From positions 41,716 to 105,715 of the forward strand of contig POSG01000009.1 of the NCBI GenBank assembly GCA_003314535.1: DNA of 64,000 nt, read 5' to 3'. The stretch is from Geobacter sp. GTDB lineage: Bacteria; Desulfobacterota; Desulfuromonadia; Geobacterales; Geobacteraceae. Each line of letters starts with the position of its first letter. Position 1 is the stretch's first letter. Under the pieces are notes generated by a model, which made no database searches, was not told where the DNA came from, and worked only from the letters and a program-made list of their open reading frames with translations. Of this stretch, positions 63,852 to 64,000 are shown piece after piece. The position numbers and the translations under genes are program-made.

Positions 63852-64000
63852 CTATCTCAAGGGTTTTTTAGAAGGCATCTGCCCGCCAGCCATGCCCATC
63901 ATCTGCCGCAGTTCGTCCGGGTCGGACGACCTGCCCATGGCGTCGTCCAGCGTTATCATCCGCCGCTGGTAGAGGTTCAGGAGCGACTGGTTCATGGTCT
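63852..64000 (-). CDS. pilT: Pilus retraction ATPase PilT, C-terminal fragment at the window edge
   Basis: Forty-nine codons before the TAG at 63852 read TMNQSLLNLYQRRMITLDDA and RSSDPDELRQMMG, the standard end of PilT. The rest of the gene lies beyond the right edge. The gap to the pilC start is 79 bases. PilT powers retraction of type IV pili. Confidence 0.88.
   Translation of the reverse strand, partial: TMNQSLLNLYQRRMITLDDAMGRSSDPDELRQMMGMAGGQMPSKKPLR

Overview
The window is a gram-negative bacterial chromosome segment, most likely from the Geobacter/Pelobacter lineage (Desulfuromonadota/Geobacterales). The inference rests on the gene set and on the type IV pilin, whose N-terminal third matches the short Geobacter pilin almost residue for residue. 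I cannot name a species. No rRNA, CRISPR array or prophage is visible. Mobile DNA is limited to palindromic dispersed repeats and a truncated REP-associated tyrosine transposase (RAYT).

Layout. (1) Bases 1-8091, plus strand: E1-alpha (cut by the left edge), E1-beta and E2 of a pyruvate/acetoin-type dehydrogenase complex, a Lon-family protease, a lipid kinase, a receiver-PilZ response regulator and a methyltransferase. (2) 8094-13781, mixed strands: a decayed GspE/PilB C-terminal remnant, a secreted coiled-coil protein, an AI-2E-family permease, a UPF0158 protein, LpxH, a cysteine-cluster protein and a transpeptidase-only penicillin-binding protein. (3) 13962-47266, minus strand: one long information-processing block. 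Read in the direction of transcription it is tRNA-Thr, tRNA-Tyr, tRNA-Gly, tRNA-Thr, tufB, rpmG, tRNA-Trp, secE, nusG, rplKAJL, rpoBC, rpsL, rpsG, fusA, tufA, the S10, spc and alpha operons, rpoA, rplQ and a strong terminator. The two tuf copies appear identical. (4) 47343-54955, minus strand: leuB, asd, truA, rplM, rpsI, argC and a YgiQ-type radical SAM gene, with repeats in the gaps. (5) 55230-64000, minus strand: the type IV pilus locus pilT (cut by the right edge), pilC, pilS, pilR and pilA, followed by an ABC exporter operon of unknown cargo.

How it fits together. The pil genes form a closed circuit: PilS/PilR is a sigma-54-type two-component system, and a near-consensus -24/-12 promoter lies directly upstream of pilA. 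PilC and PilT are assembly and retraction parts. The pilin is unusual. It keeps an aromatic residue at every position that is aromatic in the short Geobacter sulfurreducens pilin, but continues for about 145 further residues. pilS and pilR are separated by about 360 bases of repeats that contain the RAYT remnant.

The main points for a second look are the long aromatic pilin, the RAYT remnant with its repeat family, the GspE/PilB relic, the L10 leader RNA with a 10-bp closing stem, and a probably leaderless lpxH. I did not find a wholly new defence or metabolic system.
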